A stretch of DNA of 64,000 nt from DATARH01 sp036008175 (GCA_036008175.1 DASYOB010000106.1:13220-77219), one strand, 5' to 3'. Numbered from the stretch's first letter, positions 18,522 through 26,599 are shown. A program made the numbers and translations. Notes: generated by a model not told the origin, from the letters alone.

Positions 18522-18689
18522 ATGCCGCTGCAGGATCGTATCGAGGCGCTCAAAGAAAAGCACGCCATGCTCGAACGCGCCCTCGATGAAGAAACCCATC
18601 GTCCCCTTCCGAACCAGGAGACGATCTACGATCTGAAGCGTCAGAAACTCCGTATAAAAGATGAAATTTTTTCGCTAGAGAGGCACTGA
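18522..18689 (+). CDS. DUF465 (YdcH-like) small protein, second copy
   Basis: 55 residues, translated by hand from the ATG at 18522: MPLQDRIEALKEKHAMLERA, then a Pro-Asn turn (RPLPNQETIYDLKRQ) and KLRIKDEIFSLERH. This is a textbook DUF465 helical hairpin. A strong AGGAGGG ribosome-binding site is at 18509-18515 and an intrinsic terminator follows at 18711, so it is an independent, probably well expressed unit. Role unknown. Confidence 0.92.
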   Translation: MPLQDRIEALKEKHAMLERALDEETHRPLPNQETIYDLKRQKLRIKDEIFSLERH

Positions 18690-18710
18690 GGCCGCGCAGG
18701 CCGTGACCTA

Positions 18711-18746
18711 AAAAAGCCGGCGAGGCTCCATCCTCCCGGCTTTTTT
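18711..18746 (+). terminator. Rho-independent terminator of the DUF465 gene
   Basis: AAAAAGCCGG (18711-18720) pairs with CCGGCTTTTT (18736-18745), extended inside by GAGG/CCTC around a 6-base loop, and ends in TTTTTT. It lies 22 bases after the DUF465 stop. The A and T runs on both sides make it potentially bidirectional. Confidence 0.92.
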
Positions 18747-18876
18747 GATGTCGCAATCGATGCGCAATCGGCGGCGTGACTTTTGCACCGCCGAATCGCT
18801 ATGGTTCGTGCTGATTGAGGCGCATCCGTAAGTAAGACCTGTAACCCCGGGCCGTGCGCCGATTGCGGAGCCGCTC

Positions 18877-20046
18877 ATGCCGATCGTTCCCGAGATCGTC
18901 GATGACCTCGACGAGCTGACCGAGGTTCGCCGCGACATCCACGCGCATCCCGAGCTGGGTTTCACCGAAGAGCGTACCAGCGAGCTCGTCGCTCAAAAGC
19001 TCGCCGAGTACGGCTGCGAGGTGCATCGCGGCATGGCCACGACCGGGGTCGTCGGCACCATCCGGCGCGGCAACTCGCTGCGCGCGATCGGCTTGCGCGC
19101 GGATATGGACTGCCTGCCGATGCAGGAGCTGAACACGTTTCCGCATCGCTCGCAGCATGACGGCCAGATGCACGCCTGCGGCCATGACGGGCATACGACG
19201 ATGCTGCTCGGCGCCGCGCGCTATCTCGCCAGGACGCGCAATTTCGAGGGCACCGTGCATTTCATCTTCCAGCCTGGCGAGGAAGGCTATGGCGGCGGAC
19301 GGGTCATGGTGCAGGAGGGGCTGTTCGAAAAATTCCCGTGCGACGCCGTGTTCGCGATGCACAACAAGCCGGGCATCCCGATCGGCAATATGGCGACCCG
19401 CGTGGGCTCGCTGCTCGCCGCCTCCGACCGCTTCGACATTCGCATCAAGGCGCGGGGCGGCCATGCCGCGCACCCGCATCTCGGCACCGACCCGTTTGTG
19501 ATCGGGGCGCAGATCGTTATGGCCTTGCAGACGATCCCGTCGCGCAATGTCGATCCGGTCGAGTCGTCGGTGATCAGCATCGGCTTTATGCGCGGCGGCT
19601 CGGCCTACAATGTGATTCCGGACGAATTGCAGATCGGCGGCACCGTGCGCAGCTTCCGTCCGGAGGTGCGCGAGCTCCTGGAGCGCCGCATGGGCGAGGT
19701 CGCGCGCGGCACCGCGGCGCTTTTCGGCGCCTCGGCCGAGTGCGAATACCGGCGCGGCTATCCGCCGACCGTCAATCACGCCGACGAGGCCGCGTTTGCC
19801 GCCGATGTCGCGGCCGAGATCTGCGGCGAGGACCGGGTCGACCGCAATGTCGCGCCCTCGCTCGGCGGCGAGGATTTCTCCTACATGCTGCAGGCGGTGC
19901 CGGGCGCCATGGTGTGGATCGGCAACGGCCCGGGCGAGGGCGGCTGCACGCTGCACAACGCCCGCTACGACTTCAACGACGACGCGCTGCCGATCGGGGT
20001 CAGCTTCTTCGCCCGGCTCGCCGAGCGCTTCCTCGCGCCCCAGTGA
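18877..20046 (+). CDS. M20 family amidohydrolase (hippurate hydrolase-like)
   Basis: 389 residues. Metal-binding motifs of the HipO/IAA-amino-acid hydrolase subfamily are present: RDIHAHPELGFTE, GLRADMDCLPM, HACGHDGHTTMLLG and FQPGEEGYGG, plus a late LGGEDFSYMLQ. It cleaves N-acyl or N-aroyl amino acids; the exact substrate is unknown. It stands alone. The IS1595 element inserted 115 bases after its stop. Confidence 0.9.
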   Translation: MPIVPEIVDDLDELTEVRRDIHAHPELGFTEERTSELVAQKLAEYGCEVHRGMATTGVVGTIRRGNSLRAIGLRADMDCLPMQELNTFPHRSQHDGQMHACGHDGHTTMLLGAARYLARTRNFEGTVHFIFQPGEEGYGGGRVMVQEGLFEKFPCDAVFAMHNKPGIPIGNMATRVGSLLAASDRFDIRIKARGGHAAHPHLGTDPFVIGAQIVMALQTIPSRNVDPVESSVISIGFMRGGSAYNVIPDELQIGGTVRSFRPEVRELLERRMGEVARGTAALFGASAECEYRRGYPPTVNHADEAAFAADVAAEICGEDRVDRNVAPSLGGEDFSYMLQAVPGAMVWIGNGPGEGGCTLHNARYDFNDDALPIGVSFFARLAERFLAPQ

Positions 20047-20152
20047 GCCGCGCCCTAGCTGTTCCGCCTGCATCTGCAGGGAAAATGCAGGCCGGTCGAG
20101 CTTCGCCCGAATCGATCCGGATTGCCTATCGTTCCTGTTTTGTACCACATCG

Positions 20153-20160
20153 ATCCGGAT
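20153..20160 (+). repeat. Left 8-bp target site duplication of the IS1595-type element
   Basis: ATCCGGAT directly before the left inverted repeat; an identical copy follows the right end at 22655. The site is itself a palindrome, so it looks like an extension of the inverted repeat. Eight bases is the duplication size known for IS1595-family elements. Confidence 0.88.
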
Positions 20161-20185
20161 GGCGACGTTACACTTGACAACCCCA
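20161..20185 (+). repeat. Left terminal inverted repeat of the IS1595-type element
   Basis: Matches the reverse complement of 22630-22654 at 23 of 25 positions, differing only at the two bases GA versus CG. It contains TTGACA (20174-20179), which with TAGTGT 17 bases later could be the transposase promoter. Confidence 0.92.
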
Positions 20186-20226
20186 ATGGCTAGGGGTAGT
20201 GTTTGGGACATAAGGAGTTTCGAGCC

Positions 20227-21162
20227 ATGTCCCAATCCATTCTTTCCGCTCCCCACTTCCACAACGAGGACGCGGCATTTGCTTATGTAGAGGCGGAGCT
20301 TTGGCCGAACGGCCCGGTTTGCCCGCATTGCGGTAACGTGGACGCGGACAGGATCGGCAGGCTTCAAGGCAAGTCGAGCCGTGCCGGCCTTCGCAAGTGC
20401 TACGCCTGCCGCAAGACCTTTACCGTGCGTGTCGGCTCGATTTTTGAGGACAGCCATTTCCCGCTGCATCTTTGGTTGCAGGCGATCCAACTGATCTCCG
20501 CGAGCAAGAAGGGAATGAGCACCCGGCAGATCCAGCGCGCCTTCAATTGCAGCATGAAAACCGCGTGGTTCCTGACCCATCGCATCCGGGAAATCATGAA
20601 GCGTGACGATGACCTGTTCCAACCGCCGATGGGCGGCGCGGGCATGACCCTTGAAGCCGATTGGACTTACGTAGGCCGGAAACCCGGAACTAAGGTCCGC
20701 CCTGGCGCGGGGCACATGAACCCGGTTTTTGCCTTGGTCGAGCGCGATGGCAGCGCCCGGTCCTTCCACATGCCGAACGTCGAAGCCGACAAGCTGCGAT
20801 CTGTCCTCGCCGTGCATGCGGATCGCAAGAGCCATTTCATGACCGATGAAGCTCGCGCCTTTACCGGGATCGGCTGGAATTTCGCCTCGCACGGCACCGT
20901 TAAGCACAGCGCCGACGAATACGTGCGGGGCGACGTACACACTAACACCATCGAAGGCTTCTTTTCGATCCTCAAGCGCGGCGTGTATGGCACCTATCAG
21001 CACATTTCCGAGGCCCATCTGCATCGGTATCTGGCGGAGTTCGATTTCCGCTACAGCAACCGAGAGAACCAAGGCGTTGACGATGTGCAACGCGCGGCGC
21101 TCGCCGTCAAAGGCGCAAAAGGTCGGCGGCTCACTTACGAAACGACTAGTCGCGCAAGGTGA
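20227..21162 (+). CDS. IS1595 family transposase (ISXO2-like)
   Basis: 311 residues. An N-terminal zinc ribbon has Cys pairs C32/C35 (CPHC) and C58/C61 (CYAC), followed by a helix-turn-helix region (STRQIQRAFNCSMKTAWFLTHRIRE) and the DDE domain: D145 (EADWTYVG), D207 (MTDEARAF) and E243 (HTNTIEGFFSILKRG). All catalytic residues are intact. The ATG at 20227 follows an AAGGAG site. It inserts the element that carries it. The residue after D145 is Trp where relatives, including the second transposase in this window, have Glu. Confidence 0.95.
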   Translation: MSQSILSAPHFHNEDAAFAYVEAELWPNGPVCPHCGNVDADRIGRLQGKSSRAGLRKCYACRKTFTVRVGSIFEDSHFPLHLWLQAIQLISASKKGMSTRQIQRAFNCSMKTAWFLTHRIREIMKRDDDLFQPPMGGAGMTLEADWTYVGRKPGTKVRPGAGHMNPVFALVERDGSARSFHMPNVEADKLRSVLAVHADRKSHFMTDEARAFTGIGWNFASHGTVKHSADEYVRGDVHTNTIEGFFSILKRGVYGTYQHISEAHLHRYLAEFDFRYSNRENQGVDDVQRAALAVKGAKGRRLTYETTSRAR

Positions 21163-21328
21163 AAAGGTTCGCGGGCGAGCTGAGCGGCATCGTAAGCGCC
21201 ACTGGCGCGGTCCCGAGCTGCCGGGCGATCCGCGCCAGCTAAAGCTGCCATTCGACAGGGGCGGGCAATGACGCCCGCCCCCGCCTTCGCTATCCTGATA
21301 GGTGCCAACCAACTCAGGAGCGAATTTC

Positions 21329-21613
21329 ATGGCTCAACCGACTTGTTCGTGCGGGAGTACGCGTTTCGAGCTTCACGAGGAGGATATTGAGGGCGCGACG
21401 CATACTCTGGCGGTGATTCGATGCGCGAGTTGCGGACTGCCGATCGGAGCTCTCGAATCGGAAAACGTAGGAGATCTAGCAGCAGACCTATCGCGCAAGA
21501 TAGACGCGCAAGGCCGCCAAATTGCTGCGATGGCGGCGGAGGTTTCCGAGCTAAAAACGAAATTAGTCTCCATCTCACATTTAATGGGTCTGATCGAAGG
21601 CAAGATGAAATAG
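21329..21613 (+). CDS. Passenger gene: zinc-ribbon plus coiled-coil protein
   Basis: 94 residues. Four cysteines in two pairs (PTCSCGS near the start, IRCASCGLPIG at about 31-35) suggest a small zinc ribbon. The second half is a coiled coil (LSRKIDAQGRQIAAMAAEVSELKTKLVSI). A CAGGAG ribosome-binding site precedes the ATG. It lies between transposase and right end of the element and has no recognised name. It might assist transposition or be cargo. Confidence 0.68.
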   Translation: MAQPTCSCGSTRFELHEEDIEGATHTLAVIRCASCGLPIGALESENVGDLAADLSRKIDAQGRQIAAMAAEVSELKTKLVSISHLMGLIEGKMK

Positions 21614-21675
21614 AGTTCTTGCGCGAACGCCAGTCCGGCATACCTAGTGCGACGTACTCAGGAGTGTATCTAGCC

Positions 21676-21870
21676 ATGCCGCGAAAACCCTATCCGCCTC
21701 CGGACGACCCCGAGCAATCAAAGCGGTTCATCGAACTCGCCCGCGAAGTCGGAGCTGATGGTTCCAAGGCAGAGTTTGACCGCGCGTTCAAGAAGGTAAC
21801 CCTTGCTGGAAAGGCTCCCAAACGTGGGGCTTCATCGGCTCGTAAAAGCGGTGCCAGCGATCATCGCTAG
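21676..21870 (+). CDS. Passenger gene: small basic conserved protein
   Basis: 64 residues: MPRKPYPPPDDPEQSKRFIE, then REVGADGSKAEFDRAFKKVT and a basic Lys/Ser tail. I recall this type of short protein near transposases in Rhizobiales, but its function is unknown. The last 83 bases overlap the 3' end of the convergent DUF3800 gene (stop at 21788), so the two messages are antisense to each other there. Confidence 0.65.
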   Translation: MPRKPYPPPDDPEQSKRFIELAREVGADGSKAEFDRAFKKVTLAGKAPKRGASSARKSGASDHR

Positions 21871-22597
21871 GGTTCATGGCGATCCTCTTTCCGATGTAAG
21901 TCCAGAAATCCGCTAGCTGCAAAACGCTAGACGGCCTTTTTGGTTGAAACAGTGGGTCTTCCTTGATTTTCTTAAGCGGAAAATATCTTGATTGTTCATC
22001 ATCATGGAGAGGGCTTTGCAGATAGTTCTGCGCAAATCGCAAATGAGAGCGCATACGGTGATTATCTTCAACAATCATCATACAAATCTCAGTAGGAGCA
22101 TTCTGACGCATCCAAAGATCAACCTTCATAGCGCATGCACTAAATGTTACAGCATGCGCGGCAATTATTTCTCCTTCTTTAGTCAAGTTCGCGCGAATAG
22201 CCGGATCTGAGGGAAATTTTGCGCGCTCGCAAATTCCGATTGCGAGGCAAAGCCCATATCTGTGCGAAATTGCAGCTATTTCGTCCGCGATCTCTAGCCT
22301 ACGCGATAGCGGCCAGTCGGGATTGTTTTTGGTGAAGACGGCCCCACCCCAATTGAACAAGTGCGTGGCATGAAAAACAAAAGTGGGCCAATGCACCTCA
22401 GGAATGTGTCTCTTAACTAGCTTGTCTAAGGCTCGCTCTACAGCAACGAGTTGCTTGTCGGCATGAACGATTACAGCCCCGACCGTCAGAATCGGTTCTT
22501 CCTTCGGATTCCCGATACCCGCTTCATCGACATAGACAAGACGCACCAGAACATCTCCCTCTAGGGAATGTCCGGAAAGGCTCCGGGGCGCGCTCAT
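21788..22597 (-). CDS. DUF3800 domain protein carried by the IS1595-type element
   Basis: 269 residues. DUF3800 hallmarks: an N-terminal strand with YVDEAG (D24, E25), an acidic pair in MIVEDNH (E177, D178) and the C-terminal LQLADFWTYIG block with D230. The acidic residues at strand ends recall metal-dependent nucleases, but no activity is established for this family. The gene faces inward from the right end, against the other cargo. Its base composition is visibly more AT-rich than the chromosome around it, pointing to a foreign origin. The start at 22597 is the longest; one nearer VRLVYVDEAG is possible. Confidence 0.85.
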   Translation of the reverse strand: MSAPRSLSGHSLEGDVLVRLVYVDEAGIGNPKEEPILTVGAVIVHADKQLVAVERALDKLVKRHIPEVHWPTFVFHATHLFNWGGAVFTKNNPDWPLSRRLEIADEIAAISHRYGLCLAIGICERAKFPSDPAIRANLTKEGEIIAAHAVTFSACAMKVDLWMRQNAPTEICMMIVEDNHRMRSHLRFAQNYLQSPLHDDEQSRYFPLKKIKEDPLFQPKRPSSVLQLADFWTYIGKRIAMNPSDDRWHRFYEPMKPHVWEPFQQGLPS

Positions 22598-22629
22598 TGC
22601 ACACCTCGGGCATCATAACCTATAGTGGG

Positions 22630-22654
22630 TGGGGTTGCGAAGTGTAACGTCGCC
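22630..22654 (-). repeat. Right terminal inverted repeat of the IS1595-type element
   Basis: Reverse complement matches 20161-20185 at 23 of 25 positions. It lies 33 bases upstream of the DUF3800 start and is followed by the ATCCGGAT duplication. Confidence 0.92.
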
Positions 22655-22662
22655 ATCCGGAT
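22655..22662 (+). repeat. Right 8-bp target site duplication
   Basis: ATCCGGAT, identical to 20153-20160. Removing the element and one copy restores a continuous chromosome between the M20 amidohydrolase and the LLM oxidoreductase gene. Confidence 0.88.
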
Positions 22663-22723
22663 TTGTCAAACGGATTTTGCTGCGGCGGAATACGGATCCG
22701 CTGCACCTAGGGAGACCCGTTGA

Positions 22724-23551
22724 ATGAGAGTGCATGTCGTCAATGTGATGCGCCCGGCGCCGGGGGAGACCGGGCGCACGCTCGACCGCTTCGCCGGTTT
22801 CGCGCGGGGGGTCGAGGAGCGCGGCTTCGCCGGCCTCTGGGTCACCGACTCGTTCGGCCGCGGCCGCCCGACCTTGGACCCGATCGTATTGATGAGCGTC
22901 ACCGCCGCGGTGACGCACAAGATCGAGATCGGCACCTGCGTGTTGCAGGTGCCGGTGCGGCACCCGGTCGAGCTGGCGCACCGCATCCAGGCATTGCACG
23001 CCTTGACCGGCGACCGGCTGATGCTCGGAATCGGCTGCGGCTCGACGCAGGCGGATTTCGACCTGGTCGGCGCCGATTACGAAGCGCGGTTCAAGACGCT
23101 GATGCCGGCGCTCGACACGATGCGCCGGGCCTGGCGCGGCGAGAAGCTGGACGGCGGGAAGCTGACCCCGTGGCCCGGCACCGAGGGCGGCCCGGCGGTA
23201 TTGCTCGGCGCCTGGCGCAACAAGCGCTGGATCGTCTATTCGGCCGAGCAGTGCGCCGGCTGGATCGCCTCGGGGCTTTATCCGAAGCCGGAAGAGCTGG
23301 AAGCCGGCATCAAGTTCTACCGCGGCGCCGGCGGGAAGCGGGCCATCCTGTCCAATGTCATCGTCGACCTGAAGGGCAACGCCGAGGACATGCCGCTCGG
23401 CGGCAAGGCATCGGTGATGCTAACCGGCGACGAGGCGGCGGCGCGGAAGACATTGCAGTGGATCCGCGATGTCGGCTTCGACGACGTCTTGTGCATGACC
23501 CGGATCGACGATCTCGACGATCTCGCCCGGGTTCGCGACGCGGCGGGGTGA
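22724..23551 (+). CDS. LLM class flavin-dependent oxidoreductase (TIGR03619-like)
   Basis: 275 residues of the luciferase-like TIM barrel: GFAGLWVTDSFGRGRPTLDPI, then IEIGTCVLQVPVRHPVELAHRIQALHAL and RLMLGIGCGSTQADFDLVG, the binding region for reduced flavin or F420. The exact cofactor and substrate cannot be read from sequence. The start at 22724 (MRVHVVNVMRP) lies 62 bases past the IS duplication, so its original promoter may have been displaced by the insertion. A palindromic repeat follows. Confidence 0.85.
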   Translation: MRVHVVNVMRPAPGETGRTLDRFAGFARGVEERGFAGLWVTDSFGRGRPTLDPIVLMSVTAAVTHKIEIGTCVLQVPVRHPVELAHRIQALHALTGDRLMLGIGCGSTQADFDLVGADYEARFKTLMPALDTMRRAWRGEKLDGGKLTPWPGTEGGPAVLLGAWRNKRWIVYSAEQCAGWIASGLYPKPEELEAGIKFYRGAGGKRAILSNVIVDLKGNAEDMPLGGKASVMLTGDEAAARKTLQWIRDVGFDDVLCMTRIDDLDDLARVRDAAG

Positions 23552-23561
23552 TTCTCTTGCG

Positions 23562-23648
23562 CGTCATTGCGAGCAAAGCGAAGCAATCTCGTGCCGATTT
23601 ACCCCCTTTCCACCGAGATTGCTTTGTCGCTACGCTCCTCGCAATGAC
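23562..23648 (+). repeat. Palindromic repeat, family A, copy 1
   Basis: GTCATTGCGAG...AAGCAATCTCG followed by the inverse CGAGATTGCTT...CTCGCAATGAC. Copies with the same arms lie at 24231, 26600 and 48471. It is in the gap between an LLM gene and def. Confidence 0.85.
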
Positions 23649-23699
23649 GACACAGCCGGAACATTGACGGCCGAAGCGCCGCCGCTTACCTAGCCCGTC

Positions 23700-24224
23700 A
23701 TGGCACTCCTACCGATCATTACCGCGCCCGATCCGCGGCTCAAAATCAAGGCGAAGCCGGTCGCCGAGGTCGACGCCAAGGTGCGCCGGCTGATGGACGA
23801 CATGGTCGAGACGATGTACCACGCGATCGGCATCGGCCTCGCCGCGCCGCAGGTCGGGGTGGCTGAGCGCGTTCTCGTTATCGATGTCGCGCGCGAGGGC
23901 GAGAAGCCGCAGCCGCTGCGCATCGCCAACCCCGAGATCCTGTGGCGCTCCGAAGAGATGATGACGGCGAACGAGGGCTGCCTGTCCTTGCCCGAGCACT
24001 ACGCCGATGTCGAGCGACCGGCGGCGATCCGGCTGCGCTATCTCGACCATGAGAACGAGATCCGCGAGATCGAGGCCAAGGGCCTGCTCGCGACCTGCCT
24101 GCAGCACGAGATCGACCATCTCGACGGCGTGTTGTTTGTCGATCACATCTCGACGCTGAAGCGCGGCATGATCTTGAGGAAGCTCGCCAAGAGCAAACGC
24201 AGCCGCGCGCTCCAGCCGGCTTAA
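23700..24224 (+). CDS. def: Peptide deformylase (canonical copy)
   Basis: 174 residues with all canonical motifs: GIGLAAPQ, EGCLSLPE and QHEIDHLDGVLF. It removes the formyl group that Fmt adds to initiator Met-tRNA, and lies just before fmt and truA on the same strand as in many bacteria. The ATG at 23700 gives the normal N-terminus MALLPIITAPDPRL. A palindromic repeat separates it from fmt. Confidence 0.97.
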   Translation: MALLPIITAPDPRLKIKAKPVAEVDAKVRRLMDDMVETMYHAIGIGLAAPQVGVAERVLVIDVAREGEKPQPLRIANPEILWRSEEMMTANEGCLSLPEHYADVERPAAIRLRYLDHENEIREIEAKGLLATCLQHEIDHLDGVLFVDHISTLKRGMILRKLAKSKRSRALQPA

Positions 24225-24230
24225 CCCGTC

Positions 24231-24309
24231 GAGATTGCTTCGTCGCGCCCGGCGCTCCTCGCAATGACAAGACAGGTGCCGTCATTGCGAGCGAAGCGAA
24301 GCAATCTCG
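24231..24309 (+). repeat. Palindromic repeat, family A, copy 2
   Basis: GAGATTGCTTCG...CTCGCAATGAC, then GTCATTGCGAG...GAAGCAATCTC: the same arms as at 23562 but in the opposite arm order. It lies between def and fmt, ending 14 bases before the fmt start. Confidence 0.85.
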
Positions 24310-24322
24310 CCCAGGACTGGGT

Positions 24323-25270
24323 ATGACCGCGCCGCTGTCGCTGGTTTTCATGGGGACGCCGGAATTTGCCGCGACGACCCTCGCCGCGCTGATCGCGGCC
24401 GGGCATCGCATCGCCGCCGTTTATACCCAGCCGCCGCGTCCGGCCGGGCGCGGGCACCGGCTGCAGCCGTCGCCGGTGCAGGCGCTCGCGGAATCGCACG
24501 GACTGCCGGTGCGCTGCCCGGCGAGCCTGCGCAATGCCGAGGCGCAGGCCGCGTTCGCCGCGCTCGGCGCCGATGCCGCAATCGTTGCGGCTTATGGCCT
24601 AATCCTGCCAAAGCCGATCCTCGACGCGCCGCGGCTCGGCTGCCTCAATGTCCACGCGTCGCTGCTGCCGCGCTGGCGCGGCGCGGCGCCGATCCAGCGG
24701 GCGATCCTCGCCGGCGATCGCGAGACCGGCATCACGATCATGCAGATGGACGAGGGGCTCGACACCGGGCCGATCCTGCTGCAGGAGGCGATCCCGATCG
24801 GCCCGAAGACGACCGCCGGCGAACTGACCGAACAGCTCGCCGGACTCGGCGGAAGGCTGGTGATCGAAGGCCTCGACGGGGTCGCCGCCGGCCGGCTCAC
24901 CGCTCGCCCGCAACCGACGGAAGGCGTCACCTACGCCAGCAAGCTGCGGCGCGAGGAGGCAGAGCTCGATTGGCGCCAGCCGGCCGCACAGCTCGAACGC
25001 CAGGTGCGCGCCTTCGACCCGTGGCCAGGCGCGTTCTTTTTCGCGCGCGAGGAACGCATCCGCGTGCTGTGGGCCGAAGCCGAGGCGCAAACTACCGATG
25101 CCCCACCGGGCGCCGTGCTCGACGGGCGGCTGTCGATTGCCTGCGGCGAGGGGTTGCTGCGCCCGCTACGGTTGCAGCGCCCCGGCCGCGCCGCGCTCGA
25201 CGTTGCCGACTTTCTGCGCGGCTTTGCGCTGCCACCCGGGACCGTATTGCCGTGCCCCGCTACAAGCTGA
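24323..25270 (+). CDS. fmt: Methionyl-tRNA formyltransferase
   Basis: 315 residues. The N-terminal FMGTPEFAATTLAALIAAGH, the formyl-folate-binding LNVHASLLPRWRGAAPIQRAI with catalytic Asn/His, and MQMDEGLDTGPILLQ are present, then the C-terminal OB-like tRNA-binding domain with LDWRQPAAQLERQVRAFDPWPGAF. It formylates initiator Met-tRNA. The last 19 bases overlap the truA start, so the two are coupled. Confidence 0.97.
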   Translation: MTAPLSLVFMGTPEFAATTLAALIAAGHRIAAVYTQPPRPAGRGHRLQPSPVQALAESHGLPVRCPASLRNAEAQAAFAALGADAAIVAAYGLILPKPILDAPRLGCLNVHASLLPRWRGAAPIQRAILAGDRETGITIMQMDEGLDTGPILLQEAIPIGPKTTAGELTEQLAGLGGRLVIEGLDGVAAGRLTARPQPTEGVTYASKLRREEAELDWRQPAAQLERQVRAFDPWPGAFFFAREERIRVLWAEAEAQTTDAPPGAVLDGRLSIACGEGLLRPLRLQRPGRAALDVADFLRGFALPPGTVLPCPATS

Positions 25271-26007
25271 CGATCGAATACGACGGCACCGGCTTTGTCG
25301 GCTGGCAGCGGCAGGCGAACGGGCTGTCGATTCAGGAGGCGCTGGAAACCGCGTTGCAGCGGTTTTGCGGCGAGGCGCTGACCGTGTTCGGCGCCGGGCG
25401 CACCGATGCCGGGGTGCATGCGCTGGCGCAGGTCGCGCATGTCGATCTCGCGCGCGAGGCGGATCCCGAAACCATCCGCGGCGCCGTCAATCATCACCTG
25501 CGCCCGCATGCGATCAGCGTTCTGTCGGCCGAACCGGCGCCGCCCGGCTTCGACGCGCGGCTGTCGGCGAGGATGCGCCATTACCGCTACCGCATCCTCA
25601 ACCGGCGGGCGCCGTCGGCATTGGAGCGCGGCCTGGTCTGGCATGTCGCGCCGCCGCTCGATGCCGCGGCGATGGCGGAAGGCGCACGTCATCTCATTGG
25701 CCATCACGATTTCACGACCTTTCGGGATTCGCTGTGCCAAGCGAAATCGCCGGTGAAGACGCTCGACGCGCTGGAGGTGAGCCGGTCCGGCGAGGAGATC
25801 CAGATCGAGGCGCGGGCGCGCTCGTTCCTGCACCACCAGGTCCGCAACATGGCCGGCACCTTGAAGCTGGTCGGTCTCGGGCATTGGCGGCCCGAGGATG
25901 TCGCCCGCGCGCTCCTCGCCCGCGACCGTCGCGCCGGCGGCCCGACCGCGCCGGCGCAAGGGCTCACCCTCGTCGCGGTCGGCTACGAACGGCCGAGCCT
26001 ATATTAA
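25252..26007 (+). CDS. truA: tRNA pseudouridine(38-40) synthase
   Basis: 251 residues. The catalytic Asp is D52 in GAGRTDAGVHA; YKLTIEYDGTGFVGWQRQ and the C-terminal ARSFLHHQVRNMAGTLKLVG are standard TruA blocks. It makes pseudouridine at positions 38, 39 and 40 in the anticodon arm of many tRNAs. The GTG start at 25252 lies inside the end of fmt; no ATG fits. The stop abuts the convergent membrane-protein gene. Confidence 0.96.
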   Translation: MPRYKLTIEYDGTGFVGWQRQANGLSIQEALETALQRFCGEALTVFGAGRTDAGVHALAQVAHVDLAREADPETIRGAVNHHLRPHAISVLSAEPAPPGFDARLSARMRHYRYRILNRRAPSALERGLVWHVAPPLDAAAMAEGARHLIGHHDFTTFRDSLCQAKSPVKTLDALEVSRSGEEIQIEARARSFLHHQVRNMAGTLKLVGLGHWRPEDVARALLARDRRAGGPTAPAQGLTLVAVGYERPSLY

Positions 26008-26579
26008 TAGAGACTCTCGGCGACCCGGCTCAGCGCGGTGCCGAGCACCAGATCGATCAGCACGACGAGGATTGCCTGCACCCCCGGGATCGCCAGCGCC
26101 ACTCGGGCGATGTACCACTCGTAGACCATGACGGCGATCGCGGCGGCGAGCCCGGCAATGTCCGCCGCCGTTCCCGACAGGATGCCGGTTGCGATGTCGA
26201 GCCCGACGATCAAGAACAGCACCGTTTGCGGTATCTGGCACCAATTGTAGGCGACCATTAACGCGAAGAAGCGGTTCTCGCGGCCAAGGCCGCGGCAGAG
26301 CGGCAGTACTAAGAGCGGAAAGGCGGTCCACGAGATCACATAGGCGATGGTCTCGACCGCGACGATGGTGCCGATCCCCGAGGCGGCCCATTGCGGCTCG
26401 GTCACACGAAAGGCCAGGAGGATCAGGTATAGCGGATAGCAGATCAGCGCGGCGCGGAACGAGCGCCAGAAGCCGTCGAGCGAGGCGTCGAAAAAACCGA
26501 GCCCGCGGGCGTCGCCGCGCGCCAGCTTCAAGGCGCCGCCGATCGCCAGCTGGGTTTCGGTCCAGGCCGAAACGGTCAT
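26004..26579 (-). CDS. Hypothetical inner-membrane protein
   Basis: 191 residues with about five hydrophobic segments after a soluble start (WTETQLAIGGALKLARGDARGLGFF). Charges in loops (LCRGLGREN, VYEWYIAR) suggest an integral membrane protein; no signature residues for a known transporter are seen. It shares bases with the truA stop on the opposite strand. Function unknown. Confidence 0.75.
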   Translation of the reverse strand: MTVSAWTETQLAIGGALKLARGDARGLGFFDASLDGFWRSFRAALICYPLYLILLAFRVTEPQWAASGIGTIVAVETIAYVISWTAFPLLVLPLCRGLGRENRFFALMVAYNWCQIPQTVLFLIVGLDIATGILSGTAADIAGLAAAIAVMVYEWYIARVALAIPGVQAILVVLIDLVLGTALSRVAESLY

Positions 26580-26599
26580 TCTACCGCTCTGGAAGGGGT

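Larger units (their letters stand above)
20161..22654 (+). mobile_element. Complete IS1595-family insertion element with passenger genes
   Basis: 2494 bp bounded by imperfect 25-bp inverted repeats (IRL 20161-20185, IRR 22630-22654; 23 of 25 match; both start GGCGACGTTACACTT) and an 8-bp target duplication. Contents in order: a zinc-ribbon DDE transposase (20227), a small zinc-ribbon/coiled-coil protein (21329), a 64-residue basic protein (21676) and, on the opposite strand, a DUF3800 protein (22597 to 21788). IS1595-family elements with passenger genes are known; this set of cargo is the point of interest. Intact ends and intact ORFs suggest a fairly recent insertion. Confidence 0.92.

Noticed and set aside
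20151..20175. Reading the ATCCGGAT palindrome as part of a 33-bp terminal inverted repeat
   Set aside because: ATCCGGAT is its own complement and is found at both outer sides; an 8-bp direct duplication flanking 25-bp ends fits IS1595 biology better.
18799..21330. 843-codon minus-strand frame across the M20 amidohydrolase and the IS1595 transposase
   Set aside because: It crosses the IS boundary and target duplication and overlies two strongly supported genes; no domain is recognisable.
23562..23648. Short regularly placed palindromes as a CRISPR array
   Set aside because: Copies are inverted pairs scattered across unrelated gene gaps, with no uniform repeats and spacers and no cas genes.
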